Part shown: piece by piece, positions 41,051 to 51,655 of the stretch
Numbering within the stretch: position 1 is the first letter of the stretch
Layout: each line of letters starts with the position of its first letter
DNA from: Hafnia psychrotolerans
GTDB lineage: Bacteria > Pseudomonadota > Gammaproteobacteria > Enterobacterales > Enterobacteriaceae
Direction: 5' to 3'
Length of the DNA: 64,000 bases
NCBI RefSeq assembly: GCF_014639435.1
Contig: NZ_BMFZ01000007.1
Span: 223,860-287,859, forward strand
Position numbers and translations under genes: made by a program
The notes under the pieces: generated by a model
What the model saw: only the letters and a program-made list of their open reading frames with translations
Databases searched by the model: none
What the model was told of the DNA's origin: nothing

Positions 41051-41818
41051 GTGACAAAACCCCTTTTGCGTACCATTAAAAATGTCCGGATGCCAGACCG
41101 TGACGGTCTGTGGCAGATCGATATCGAAGACGGCGTGGTTAGCCAGATCCTTTCCCAGCCGCACAATGATGAGCAGGGCGAGCACATTCTGGATGGCGAG
41201 GGCGGGCTAGCGATCGCGCCTTTTATCGAGCCACATATCCACCTCGATACGACGCAAACCGCCGGTCAGCCGTCGTGGAATCAGTCAGGCACGCTGTTCG
41301 AAGGCATCGAGCGCTGGGCGGAACGCAAGGCGCTGCTGTGTCCGACCCGACGCTGACCGCGCTGAAAGCCATGCTGGAAGTGAAAGCCGAAGTTGCGCCG
41401 TGGGTGACGCTGCAAATCGTCGCGTTTCCACAGGAAGGGATTATGTCGTACCCCAACGGCGAAGACCTGCTGGAAGCGGCGCTGAAGCTGGGTGCCGACG
41501 TGCGGCACCGCCAATATGTTGCAGGTGCTGCACATGGGCCTGCACGTCTGCCAGCTGATGGGCTATCAGCAAATTGATGACGGCCTGAAACTCATCACCA
41601 CCTACAGCGCGCGCACCATGAATTTACAGGGCTACGGCCTGGACGCGGGCAACGCTGCCAGTCTGGTTATTTTAGCGGCAGAAAGCGGTTTTGATGCGGT
41701 GCGTCGCCAGGCGCCGGTGCGCTATTCGGTTCGTCGAGGAGTGGTGATTGCCGAAACGCAGCCTGCCCGGACCGTGATATATCTGGATAAAAACGAGCCG
41801 GTGGATTTCAACAGCTAA
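41051..41818 (+). pseudogene. codA: Cytosine deaminase, broken by two internal deletions
   Basis: Three pieces in successive frames match CodA. Piece 1 (41051 to about 41341) contains [14 protein letters not shown], the first metal-binding HxH pair, and stops at 41356. Piece 2 (about 41340-41502) begins [15 protein letters not shown]. Piece 3 (about 41503-41818) begins [14 protein letters not shown] and runs to the normal C-terminus. Compared with E. coli CodA (427 residues), about 29 and about 143 codons are lost, each with a frame change. The second gap removes the segments with His214, Glu217, His246 and Asp313. No codB permease gene is adjacent. GTG start at 41051 follows GAGG. Confidence 0.85.
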
Positions 41819-42126
41819 AAGGTTGAAGCGTTATGCCGGTGTTGGGGAGCCCTGGCTCAGGGCTGACAAATTTTGGCGTAAACTGCTGTTGGACACCACG
41901 CCAGTTAGGCTTATGGCCTCCATAAACCCCGGATAGATGCGTCAGTGCGTACCGTGCCCATAGCCATAATTTGAGGTCAAAAAAGACGCAACTTATGACG
42001 GTATGACCCAGCCAGCAAAATAAGGTTGCTCTGCTACGTAAATAAAAGTAAAGCTCTGGCGCTATGGTTAGAGGCTCTTTAGAATCGACGGGTTTAGTTG
42101 GTTGTATTCTGGATAAAGGAACCGTC
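41819..42126. other. codA-ppiA intergenic region
   Basis: 308 bases. A seven-base hairpin AGCCCTG / CAGGGCT lies about 31-47 bases after the codA stop, without a T run. The ppiA promoter should lie in the right half; no clear hexamers or repeats were identified. Confidence 0.55.
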
Positions 42127-42696
42127 ATGTTTAAACGTACTTTAGTGACCTTCACCGCACTGCTATCCCTGGCTGCGCTTTCGCCAGCGGCGTTGGCTGC
42201 GGCACAGCAACACGTACTGCTGACTACCTCTGCAGGGAATATTGAAGTAGAACTCGACAGTGCTAAGGCGCCGGTTTCTGTGAAGAATTTCGTCGATTAC
42301 GCTCAAAGCGGCTATTACAACAACACCATATTCCATCGCGTCATCCCGGGCTTTATGATTCAGGGGGGCGGATTCACTGCTGATATGCAGCAGAAAAAGA
42401 CCAATGCACCGATCGTCAACGAGGCGGACAATGGCCTGCGTAACCTGCGCGGTACTATTGCCATGGCCCGCACCGCCGAGAAAGACAGCGCCACTGGGCA
42501 GTTCTTCTTCAACGTGGCGGACAATGCGTTCCTCGACCACGGTCAGCGAGATTTCGGTTATGCGGTCTTTGGTAAAGTGATCAAAGGGATGGATGTTGTT
42601 GATAAAATTGCTCAGGTAAAAACCGATAATGTCGGTCCTTACCAGAACGTGCCGACCACGCCAGTGGTGATCTTATCGGCGAAGGTTCTGCCTTAA
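42127..42696 (+). CDS. ppiA: Peptidyl-prolyl cis-trans isomerase A, periplasmic cyclophilin
   Basis: 189 residues. Signal peptide about 1-24 (cleavage after AALA), then a cyclophilin domain with [13 protein letters not shown] and the catalytic-site pattern GQFFFNV. It isomerises prolyl bonds in the periplasm. Start at 42127, after AAAGGAACCGTC, gives a clean signal sequence; an open extension of 21 codons is disregarded. Confidence 0.95.
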   Translation: MFKRTLVTFTALLSLAALSPAALAAAQQHVLLTTSAGNIEVELDSAKAPVSVKNFVDYAQSGYYNNTIFHRVIPGFMIQGGGFTADMQQKKTNAPIVNEADNGLRNLRGTIAMARTAEKDSATGQFFFNVADNAFLDHGQRDFGYAVFGKVIKGMDVVDKIAQVKTDNVGPYQNVPTTPVVILSAKVLP

Positions 42697-43022
42697 TAAT
42701 CGTTATAGCCTCATCGAACTATTTGAGGTATCGCGTTTTCGCAGATTGACTAAAACCTCCGTTTTTAACGGAGGTTTTTTATTGTGCATAACATAATGGA
42801 AGTGGCTGAATCGCGTCAGCTTCTCTTTGTTGATCCTGCTACGCATCACTTTTTCTGTGCAATACAACTGCAATATTCCAGTAGAAGTGTCGCCTAATCC
42901 ACAATTCTCCCCTTTTAAATACAGCAAAGTCCCGTGAGTTGAAAGCTGTCACATTTTTACACTGTAGCTGTTACTAGGCTTAGATTGTTTCCGCTTAATC
43001 AATTCAGCAAAGGGTGTAAATA
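42697..43022. other. ppiA - DUF4432 gene intergenic region
   Basis: 326 bases. Besides the ppiA terminator it is AT-rich and presumably carries the promoter for the next gene. No operator or repeat was recognised. Confidence 0.55.
42752..42782 (+). terminator. Intrinsic terminator of ppiA
   Basis: Stem AAAACCTCCGTT / AACGGAGGTTTT with loop TTT and a T6 tail, about 55 bases after the ppiA stop. Confidence 0.85.
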
Positions 43023-44228
43023 ATGAAAAAAATCATCGTAACAGGTGTGGTAATGGGGCTGATGTCATGGCAGGTCGCGGCACAATCTTTCGTGCTGACG
43101 GATGCTGAAGCCGGTATGGACAAGGGTGACTGGCAAATTAGTAGCCAAAAGCTGAAGCTGGCAGGCGCAGATTTCAGCATCCAACAGAAAGTACTGCACG
43201 GCGGTAAGCAGGAAGGCTCCAAAGTCCTGACTATCACGAGTAAAGGACTGACGATTGCACTCAGCCCGACCCGCGGCATGGATCTCCTTCATGTAACCGG
43301 TGACAATATCCGACTCGGCTGGGATTCTCCGGTCAATGAAGTGGTGAATCCGGCGTTTATCAATCTGGAAAGCCGTAACGGTGTCGGCTGGCTGGAAGGT
43401 TTCAACGAGATGATGGTGCGCTGTGGCTACGAATGGACCGGGCATCCCGTGGTGGCTGACGGTATGATTTATACACTGCACGGCCGTGCGGGCAACACAC
43501 CCGCGTCGAAAGTGGTCGTGGACATTTCAGACACCGCGCCGTATGAAATCACCGTGCGTGGCCTCATTAAAGAGCACACTTTCAAGAAAGCCAAACTGGA
43601 AACCTGGACTGAGCTGCGTTATGTGCCGGGCAGTCACTCCTGGACCATTCACGACACCCTGACCAACCAGTCCGACTATCCACATGACTACCAGATTATT
43701 TACCACAGCAATTTTGGGCAGCCAATCCTCGAGCAGGGCGCGCGTTTCATCGCCCCGGTGAAATCAATTTCACCTTTCAATGATTATGCGAAAAAAGGCA
43801 TGAGCGACTGGCAGACCTACGCGGGTCCGACCAAAAACTTTGATGAAATGGTCTTTAACATGGTGCCTTACGCTGATGCGCAGGGTAAAACAATAGCAGG
43901 TGTGGTTAACAAAGCCGGTAACAAAGGTGCGTCGATTGAGTTCAACACCCATCAGTTACCTTTGTTGACCTTGTGGAAAAACACGGACACACTGAAACAA
44001 GGTTACGTCACGGGTATTGAACCGGGCACCAACTACGCTTATCCGGTGACCATCGAACGTAAGCAAGGCCGTGTCAAACAGCTGCAACCTGGACAGAGTA
44101 CAGTTTTCGAACTGACTTACTCGCTACTGCCGAATGCTGACGCGGTGAATAAATTTGAGCAACGGGTTAAAACGATTCAGGGTACGCAGAAAACCGAAAC
44201 CAGCGATAAACCTATCGCCGTTGAGTGA
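43023..44228 (+). CDS. Secreted DUF4432 family protein (aldose 1-epimerase-like)
   Basis: 401 residues. Signal peptide about 1-20 (cleavage after QVAA), so periplasmic. The body resembles the DUF4432 group of galactose-mutarotase-fold proteins: LSPTRGMDLLHV and LGWDSPVNEVVNP near residues 80-115, GWLEGFNEMMVRCGYEW, and HGRAGNTPASKV. A sugar-binding or epimerase activity is possible but not shown. It stands alone between ppiA and yhfG, with terminators on both sides, a position with no counterpart in E. coli. Confidence 0.75.
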   Translation: MKKIIVTGVVMGLMSWQVAAQSFVLTDAEAGMDKGDWQISSQKLKLAGADFSIQQKVLHGGKQEGSKVLTITSKGLTIALSPTRGMDLLHVTGDNIRLGWDSPVNEVVNPAFINLESRNGVGWLEGFNEMMVRCGYEWTGHPVVADGMIYTLHGRAGNTPASKVVVDISDTAPYEITVRGLIKEHTFKKAKLETWTELRYVPGSHSWTIHDTLTNQSDYPHDYQIIYHSNFGQPILEQGARFIAPVKSISPFNDYAKKGMSDWQTYAGPTKNFDEMVFNMVPYADAQGKTIAGVVNKAGNKGASIEFNTHQLPLLTLWKNTDTLKQGYVTGIEPGTNYAYPVTIERKQGRVKQLQPGQSTVFELTYSLLPNADAVNKFEQRVKTIQGTQKTETSDKPIAVE

Positions 44229-44252
44229 TCATCCTGAAATATGAGTTTTTTC

Positions 44253-44278
44253 AAGGCGCCCTGGTGGCGCCTTTTTGT
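44253..44278 (+). terminator. Intrinsic terminator after the DUF4432 gene
   Basis: Stem AAGGCGCC / GGCGCCTT (44253-44260 with 44265-44272), loop CTGG-T, followed by TTT. Confidence 0.8.
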
Positions 44279-44355
44279 TGGTTTTTTCGCCTGCTTTTCC
44301 CTGTCTATACTTAATCTTGGAAGACGGCGCCAAAACCCATGCCAGAGGAGTTGAT

Positions 44356-44526
44356 ATGAGTACTAAACCGACCCTAAAACAGAAAGAAAAGCTATTTCGT
44401 GAGTGTCAAAATCACAATTTTATGGCCAGCAGCCAGTTGGACGGATTGCAGATCGACCAGGTCAGGCTAAGTGATGAGCAAATTGCTCAACGGCTTGACG
44501 ATTTGAGGGCACACTATGAACGATAA
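44356..44526 (+). CDS. yhfG: YhfG, Fic antitoxin (FicA-like)
   Basis: 56 residues. Small helical protein with Ser25-Ser-Gln-Leu-Asp29-Gly30, corresponding to the (S/T)xxxE(G/N) inhibitory motif that blocks ATP in the partner Fic protein. The usual Glu is Asp here; in E. coli YhfG I recall SRRLEG. ATG at 44356 follows GAGGAGTTGAT. It overlaps fic by 11 bases, which supports a toxin-antitoxin pair. Confidence 0.85.
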   Translation: MSTKPTLKQKEKLFRECQNHNFMASSQLDGLQIDQVRLSDEQIAQRLDDLRAHYER

Positions 44527-45118
44527 GCTGAATGCTGGCGTTGATACGTATGCCTATCCCGGTAGTGATGTACTAAAAAATAAGTTGGAGATCCGCGAAG
44601 CCAACCGTCTGGCGCAGGCCGAAATGGCCTTTACCGCGCTGCGTGCGGCCACGATTACGCTGGGTCAACCTGCTATGGGTTTGCCGCATCTTTGCGCCAT
44701 TCATCAGACGTTGTTTCAGGATCTCTATGTTTGGGCCGGTGAACTGCGTGAAATGGATATCTCTAAAGAGGAAACACCTTTCTGCCACTTTGCCTATATC
44801 GAGAAAGAGGGCAATGCGCTGATGCAGACGCTAGAGGAAGACGGCTATCTGGCCGACCTGCAGCTTGACGGATTGTGTAAAAAACTTGCCCACTATTATA
44901 CCGGTATCAATCTGCTGCACCCGTTTCGGGCAGGGAATGGCCGCGCACAACGCATCTTCTTCGAGCAACTGATTATTCATGCAGGTTATGATATTCAGTG
45001 GTCAAAAGTCGGGCATGCGGGTTGGTTGGAAGCCAATAAAGCGGCGGTGTTTGGCAACAAAAAACTGCTGACGGAAATCTTCAAGAAAGTTGTCAGTGAA
45101 ATCGACAGCGGCAACTAG
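44516..45118 (+). CDS. fic: Fic domain protein (putative AMP transferase)
   Basis: 200 residues, matching E. coli Fic in length. The Fic loop reads HPFRAGNGRAQR (residues 135-146): the catalytic His135, the phosphate-binding GNGR and Arg146 are in place. The residue that is normally Asp or Glu (Mg2+ ligand) is Ala139. Flap region about residues 88-100. Fic proteins of this class AMPylate gyrase and topoisomerase IV in some bacteria; activity here is uncertain. Gene order yhfG-fic-pabA-argD as in E. coli. Confidence 0.9.
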   Translation: MNDKLNAGVDTYAYPGSDVLKNKLEIREANRLAQAEMAFTALRAATITLGQPAMGLPHLCAIHQTLFQDLYVWAGELREMDISKEETPFCHFAYIEKEGNALMQTLEEDGYLADLQLDGLCKKLAHYYTGINLLHPFRAGNGRAQRIFFEQLIIHAGYDIQWSKVGHAGWLEANKAAVFGNKKLLTEIFKKVVSEIDSGN

Positions 45119-45173
45119 TCGCGAAAGTGGGTAGAATTGTTCAGGTAATTTCATCGACTGAAGACCCCGAATA

Positions 45174-45751
<578 letters not shown>

Positions 45752-45882
45752 ACATTTAATTTTTGACAACGAATTACTTTTTCACAAAGTCAGATTTTTG
45801 ATTGCCTGTGTGTGATTTTTTATGCATATTTTATGATTATGTTTTCATGTTGGGTTTTGTTCCGAAGATATATTTATAATGA

Positions 45883-47136
<1,254 letters not shown>

Positions 47137-47181
47137 GTTAGCCTCGACGTTTTTTTGCATACCCTATTTCTATTACCCAAT

Positions 47182-47217
47182 AAAAACGGCGCGGCAGTTA
47201 CCTGCCGCGCCGTTTTT
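47182..47217. terminator. Bidirectional terminator argD/crp
   Basis: Sixteen-base perfect stem AAAAACGGCGCGGCAG / CTGCCGCGCCGTTTTT with loop TTAC, between convergent argD and crp. yhfK, which lies here in E. coli, is absent. Confidence 0.9.
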
Positions 47218-47224
47218 CAGGGAA

Positions 47225-47857
47225 TTAACGGGTGCCGTAAACGACAATCGTTTTACCGTGGGCGGAGATCAAACTCTGATCTTCCAGCATCTTGAGGATA
47301 CGGCCAACCGTCTCGCGTGAACAGCCGACGATTTGACCAATTTCCTGACGAGTTATTTTGATCTGCATACCATCCGGGTGAGTCATCGCATCCGGTTGTT
47401 TTGCCAGACTCAGCAAGGTTTGCGCGATACGTCCCGTCACGTCAAGGAAGGCGAGGTTACCCACTTTCTCTGAAGTCACTTGCAACCGTGTCGCCATCTG
47501 AGCGGAAAGACGCATCAGAATGTCCGGATTAACCTGAATCAACTGGCGGAATTTTTTATAAGAGATTTCAGCCACTTCACAAGCAGATTTGGCACGAACC
47601 CATGCACTACGTTCCTGGCCTTCTTCGAAGAGTCCCAGCTCGCCGATGAAATCACCTTGGTTCAGGTAGGAAAGTATCATCTCTTTGCCTTCTTCATCTT
47701 TAATCAGGACGGCGACCGACCCTTTCACGATGTAGTAGAGCGTTTCGGCTTTTTCACCTTGGTGAATCAGCGTACTTTTAGAAGGATACTTATGTATATG
47801 ACAGTGAGACAGGAACCATTCGAGAGTAGGGTCTGTTTGTGGCTTGCCGAGAACCAT
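47225..47857 (-). CDS. crp: cAMP receptor protein
   Basis: 210 residues, the same length as in E. coli and nearly identical by eye. cAMP domain with [20 protein letters not shown], hinge and dimerisation helix [13 protein letters not shown]-terminal helix-turn-helix [19 protein letters not shown]. Global regulator of carbon use. Divergent from yhfA across 360 bases, as in E. coli. Confidence 0.98.
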   Translation of the reverse strand: MVLGKPQTDPTLEWFLSHCHIHKYPSKSTLIHQGEKAETLYYIVKGSVAVLIKDEEGKEMILSYLNQGDFIGELGLFEEGQERSAWVRAKSACEVAEISYKKFRQLIQVNPDILMRLSAQMATRLQVTSEKVGNLAFLDVTGRIAQTLLSLAKQPDAMTHPDGMQIKITRQEIGQIVGCSRETVGRILKMLEDQSLISAHGKTIVVYGTR

Positions 47858-48217
47858 TAGCTATTATCCTCTGTTATTATCGCTGCCCAAAATCACAGGG
47901 CTCAGAGTTCCCTGTACGGCGTCTTAAAAATGCGCGCCCTTTTAGCATATGAACTGTCCAGTAATGCTGCAAGCGGAAGTCGGAGTGTAACAGCGTTATA
48001 AATGCTGTTAACACCGTGGTTTCATATAAAAACCACAAACCCATCACCGCAATTTACTGAAAAGTATGTATCGGCTCTGTTTGTAGCACAGGTTTGCGCG
48101 AGTGTCTTCTGTTGTCTCGCTTCAGCATGATGGCGATCGGGTTACGTTGCTGGTTTTTTCCTAAAAGGGTAGTCTGAGAAGAATTCTATTTAAATAAAAG
48201 CAGCGGGAGTAAAAGGT
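47858..48217. other. crp-yhfA divergent intergenic region
   Basis: 360 bases, expected to hold the crp promoter and leader. A 21-base perfect inverted repeat GTGGTTT-N7-AAACCAC lies at 48016-48036. I did not find a good TGTGA-N6-TCACA site by eye. Confidence 0.6.
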
Positions 48218-48625
48218 ATGCAGGCACGCGTAAAATGGGTTGAAGGGCTGACGTTTTTGGGGGAATCAGCATCAGGTCACCAGGTTTTGATGGATGGCAA
48301 CGCGGGCGATAAAGCGCCAAGTCCGATGGAGATGTTGCTGATGTCGATGGGCGGTTGCAGTGCCATCGACGTCGTGTCTATTCTGCAAAAGGGCCGTAAC
48401 GATGTGCAGAACTGCGAAGTCAAACTGACCTCTGAACGTCGGGAAGAGGCACCGAGATTGTTCACTCACATCAATCTGCACTTTATTATCACGGGAAAAA
48501 ACTTGTCAGATAAAGTGGTTGAGCGCGCTGTAGACCTATCGGCCGAAAAATATTGTTCGGTATCCCTGATGCTGGGTAAAGCCGCCTCCATCACTCATAG
48601 CTTTGAAGTGGTCGAGCCGGAGTAA
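48218..48625 (+). CDS. yhfA: OsmC family protein YhfA
   Basis: 135 residues, OsmC/Ohr fold; a cysteine is present in MGGCSAIDV (about residue 47), and another in AEKYCSVSLML. E. coli YhfA is of unknown function. Conserved position divergent from crp. A nine-base hairpin AATGCCGCA / TGCGGCATT follows its stop (48633-48661) without a T run. Confidence 0.9.
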   Translation: MQARVKWVEGLTFLGESASGHQVLMDGNAGDKAPSPMEMLLMSMGGCSAIDVVSILQKGRNDVQNCEVKLTSERREEAPRLFTHINLHFIITGKNLSDKVVERAVDLSAEKYCSVSLMLGKAASITHSFEVVEPE

Positions 48626-48667
48626 GTGGCCAAATGCCGCAGTGTCTCGGCGTGCGGCATTGCTTCA

Positions 48668-49537
48668 TCACTTGATCTTCTTCCCTTCCATCAGGCGCTG
48701 CACCAGTGGTGCCATAATGAGCTCCATCGCGAGCCCCATTTTACCGCCGGGCACCACCAGGGTATTGATGTGCGAGATAAACGAACCTTGCAACATCGCC
48801 AGCAGATAAGGGAAATCTATATTGTCCAGCCCACGAAAGTGAATCACCACGAAGCTCTCATCCAGCGAAGGTATCGCCTTGGCGGCGAACGGGTTGGAGG
48901 TGTCCACTGTCGGTACGCGCTGGAAGTTGATATGTGTGCGGGAGAACTGTGGTGTGATGTAGTTGATGTAGTCATCCATTGAACGTACCACTGAATCCAT
49001 GACCGCTTCACGCGAGTGGCCGCGTTCGCCGGTGTCGCGCACCAGTTTCTGGATCCACTCAAGGTTAACAATCGGTACTACGCCGACCAGCAAATCCACC
49101 TGAGAGGCGACATCGATTTTGTCTGCCACTACGCCGCCGTGTAGTCCTTCATAGAATAATATGTCGGTCGGTTCCTCCAGCGCCTCCCACGGCGTAAAGG
49201 TGCCTGGTACCTGGTTGTAAGGAACCGCTTCGTCATAAGTATGTAGGTATTTACGGGAACGGCCAGTGCCGTTTTCACCATACTCTTTGAAGCTTTGTTC
49301 CAGTAAACCAAAGTCATTGGCTTCCGGGCCGAAATAGCTGATGTGGCGGCCCAGATCACGTGCTTTACGTATTGCTGCGTCCATTTCGGGGCGCGTAAAA
49401 TGATGAAAACTATCGCCTTCCAGTTCAGCTGCGCGTAGGCCAAGCTGTTGGAATATCTTACGAAACGCCAGGCTGGTGGTGGTAGTGCCTGCGCCGCTCG
49501 AACCGGTGACCGCAATGACGGGATGTTTAGCTGACAT
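48668..49537 (-). CDS. prkB: Putative phosphoribulokinase PrkB
   Basis: 289 residues, same as E. coli PrkB. Uridine kinase/phosphoribulokinase fold. The P-loop reads GSSGAGTTTT (residues 12-21), with Thr where a Lys is usual; E. coli PrkB shares this. Also EGDSFHHFTRPEMD and HYLHTYDEAVPYNQVPG-like segments. No RuBisCO gene is nearby, and its role in such heterotrophs is not established. Confidence 0.9.
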   Translation of the reverse strand: MSAKHPVIAVTGSSGAGTTTTSLAFRKIFQQLGLRAAELEGDSFHHFTRPEMDAAIRKARDLGRHISYFGPEANDFGLLEQSFKEYGENGTGRSRKYLHTYDEAVPYNQVPGTFTPWEALEEPTDILFYEGLHGGVVADKIDVASQVDLLVGVVPIVNLEWIQKLVRDTGERGHSREAVMDSVVRSMDDYINYITPQFSRTHINFQRVPTVDTSNPFAAKAIPSLDESFVVIHFRGLDNIDFPYLLAMLQGSFISHINTLVVPGGKMGLAMELIMAPLVQRLMEGKKIK

Positions 49538-49655
49538 AGGGCTGATGACTCCGTAGTATTGGTGACGCTACTGCGTCCAAAAACGACGCATAATTAATCT
49601 AATCATTAACATACTTATTCATTCTATTACAAATTAAACGCGGTTAATCTTTGCT

Positions 49656-49904
49656 TCAGCCCCAGTCATCCTGACGCTCTTCCTCGCCTGTACGAAACTG
49701 CCCTTTAGGCATGATGTTTAGGGTTTCGTGCAGTTCGGACCAGACCAGCAGGATGTCGCCACTTTTCAGTTGTCGACGTACATCGTCCACTTTCTGCTCC
49801 AGCGAACGCTCTTGCTCACCGTAGTCGGTGCCTTCGCGTAGGACGAAAGCTTCAATCACGCTGTTTAGGATCTCAGTATCCAGTTCTTGCCAGGGAATAA
49901 TCAC
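49656..49904 (-). CDS. yheU: UPF0270 family protein YheU
   Basis: 82 residues (E. coli 72). Small acidic soluble protein of unknown function beginning [13 protein letters not shown]. It lies 13 bases behind yheT on the same strand, so the two are likely co-transcribed, as in E. coli. Confidence 0.9.
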   Translation of the reverse strand: MIIPWQELDTEILNSVIEAFVLREGTDYGEQERSLEQKVDDVRRQLKSGDILLVWSELHETLNIMPKGQFRTGEEERQDDWG

Positions 49905-49917
49905 AACTCGGGTTCCT

Positions 49918-50892
49918 TCAATTCTTTAAATAGGGCGCTATCCATGCCGGGATGCGTTGTTCCAGCCACATCTGCGGATTACGCAGGCTACCGGAGACAA
50001 ACCCGACATGGCCACCGTGCTCGGTAAGTTGATACTCGACACCCGGCGGCAAATCAACGAGAGAGGGAATGACCTCCGGCGTCATAAAGGGGTCATCTTT
50101 GGCATGAATAATCAGCAGCGGAATACGCACTTTTGCCAGCATCGGCAGGCCGCTGCAACGGCGGTAGTAATCCAGGGCATCGGCAAAACCATGGGCTTTG
50201 GAGGTGATAGCGTCGTCGAATTGACGAATGCGCCGCATCGATTTCAACTGTTGTAGCGTGACTGGCAGCGTCCCTGGATATTTCTTCAGTTTACGCGAAG
50301 CATTCAGTTTAAGCTGATCCAGTAGGTAGTGCTGATAAATACGCGATGCACCGCGCTCCAGCCGGTCAGCACAGGGTTCCAGCATCAGCGGTGCGGAGAC
50401 CACGATGGCGGCTTTGAGTGTGCAGCCTTTCCCTTCCTGGCCGAGATAGCAGGCCAGCATGTTGCCTCCGAGCGACACCCCCACCGCGCCGGTCGGCACC
50501 TCGCCGTAAGTATCACGCAGCCAGTTGAGAAAGAACCGTGCGTCTTCGGTTTCACCGGAGTGATAGATGCGTTGCATCTTATTAGGCTCGCCACTGCAGC
50601 CGCGAAAATGCATCACGACACCGAGCCAGCCCTGTTCGCGCCAGGCGTGTAACAGGCCGTGAGCATAAGGGCTATAGAAACTTCCTTCCAAACCGTGGAA
50701 TAGCACCATGCGTGGTTTATGCTGCGCCTGTTCCGGGTCTTCGCTCCAGGCTAAATCGATGAAATCGCCGTCTGGGGTGTCCAGTCGCTGCCAGTGCGGT
50801 TGCAGCATCGTGTGTCGGCGTACCAGCCGCGGCAGAAGCGTTTGCAGGTGCGGATTGCTGGCTCCGCGCAAAGGGCGAAAGGATTCATACAT
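49918..50892 (-). CDS. yheT: Alpha/beta hydrolase YheT
   Basis: 324 residues, ABHD1/3-like hydrolase. [14 protein letters not shown] oxyanion region (about 64-77), nucleophile elbow GVSLGGNML (about 138-146), [12 protein letters not shown] with the acid and EHGGHVGF with the catalytic His. E. coli YheT is about 340 residues with a longer N-terminus. Cellular substrate unknown. Confidence 0.9.
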   Translation of the reverse strand: MYESFRPLRGASNPHLQTLLPRLVRRHTMLQPHWQRLDTPDGDFIDLAWSEDPEQAQHKPRMVLFHGLEGSFYSPYAHGLLHAWREQGWLGVVMHFRGCSGEPNKMQRIYHSGETEDARFFLNWLRDTYGEVPTGAVGVSLGGNMLACYLGQEGKGCTLKAAIVVSAPLMLEPCADRLERGASRIYQHYLLDQLKLNASRKLKKYPGTLPVTLQQLKSMRRIRQFDDAITSKAHGFADALDYYRRCSGLPMLAKVRIPLLIIHAKDDPFMTPEVIPSLVDLPPGVEYQLTEHGGHVGFVSGSLRNPQMWLEQRIPAWIAPYLKN

Positions 50893-50991
50893 AGGATGAA
50901 TAATTATCTCGTCAAAGGGTCTTGTGCGATCAATATCACACTGATAGCTTCAATCCTATCGCACATTCTCTGGGTCGGAGTACCCCAATAA

Positions 50992-51594
50992 ATGGAACTT
51001 AGTTTATTCTTTTCGATGCTCGGTTTTTTGTGGGTTGCTGCTATCACGCCGGGCCCGAATAATATGTTGCTCACCACCTCGGGAGCTAATTTCGGTTTTT
51101 TCCGCTCTATCTGGTTACTCGTCGGTATTATGCTCGGCATGCAAAGCATGGTGTTGCTGGTGGCGTTTGGCGTAGGCAGCCTGATTATGGTTTACCCGAC
51201 GTTGCACCTGTTTCTTAAGATTGCCGGTAGTTTGTACTTGCTGTGGCTCGCGTGGAAGATTGCTACCTCAGCGTATGAAAAGTTGGAAGTCGGTGCTGCA
51301 CCGCCAAAACCGCTGCGCTGGTATCAGGGCTGGTTATTACAGTTTCTCAATCCCAAAGCCTGGCTAATGGGGCTTGGTGCCGTCGCCAGTTTTAGTCTGG
51401 CGGGCGCGGCTTATAACCACTCCATCGCCGCCATCAGTTTGGGGGTGTTTATCGTCAATCTGATTTCCGGCGTTATCTGGTTGGGATTCGGTACGGTGAT
51501 TGGTCGCCTGCTGAGCAGTCGCCGCGCCTGGTATAGCTTTAATGTGACGATGGGGTTGCTAACTGCGGGCTGTGTACTGCTTATTTGGCACTGA
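50992..51594 (+). CDS. LysE/RhtB family amino acid exporter
   Basis: 200 residues, about six membrane helices, with the family signature AAITPGPNNMLLTTSGANFG (about 16-35). The family exports amino acids; it resembles the cysteine/O-acetylserine exporter EamB in pattern, but the substrate is not determinable from sequence. It is divergent from yheT and convergent with yheS, and has no counterpart at this place in E. coli. Confidence 0.85.
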   Translation: MELSLFFSMLGFLWVAAITPGPNNMLLTTSGANFGFFRSIWLLVGIMLGMQSMVLLVAFGVGSLIMVYPTLHLFLKIAGSLYLLWLAWKIATSAYEKLEVGAAPPKPLRWYQGWLLQFLNPKAWLMGLGAVASFSLAGAAYNHSIAAISLGVFIVNLISGVIWLGFGTVIGRLLSSRRAWYSFNVTMGLLTAGCVLLIWH

Positions 51595-51605
51595 TTTTTC
51601 AGATA

Positions 51606-51632
51606 AAAAAAGGAGCCTTATTCGGCTCCTTC
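51606..51632 (-). terminator. Terminator of yheS (also behind the LysE-family gene)
   Basis: Stem AAGGAGCC / GGCTCCTT (51610-51617 with 51624-51631). On the minus strand it is followed by a run of seven T, 24 bases beyond the yheS stop. Confidence 0.8.
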
Positions 51633-51655
51633 ATGATGTTGGCTTTAATCGGGCA

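Noticed and set aside
49490..49537. PrkB P-loop lacks the usual lysine (GSSGAGTTTT)
   Set aside because: As far as I recall, E. coli PrkB has the same sequence, so it is a family property and not a local mutation.
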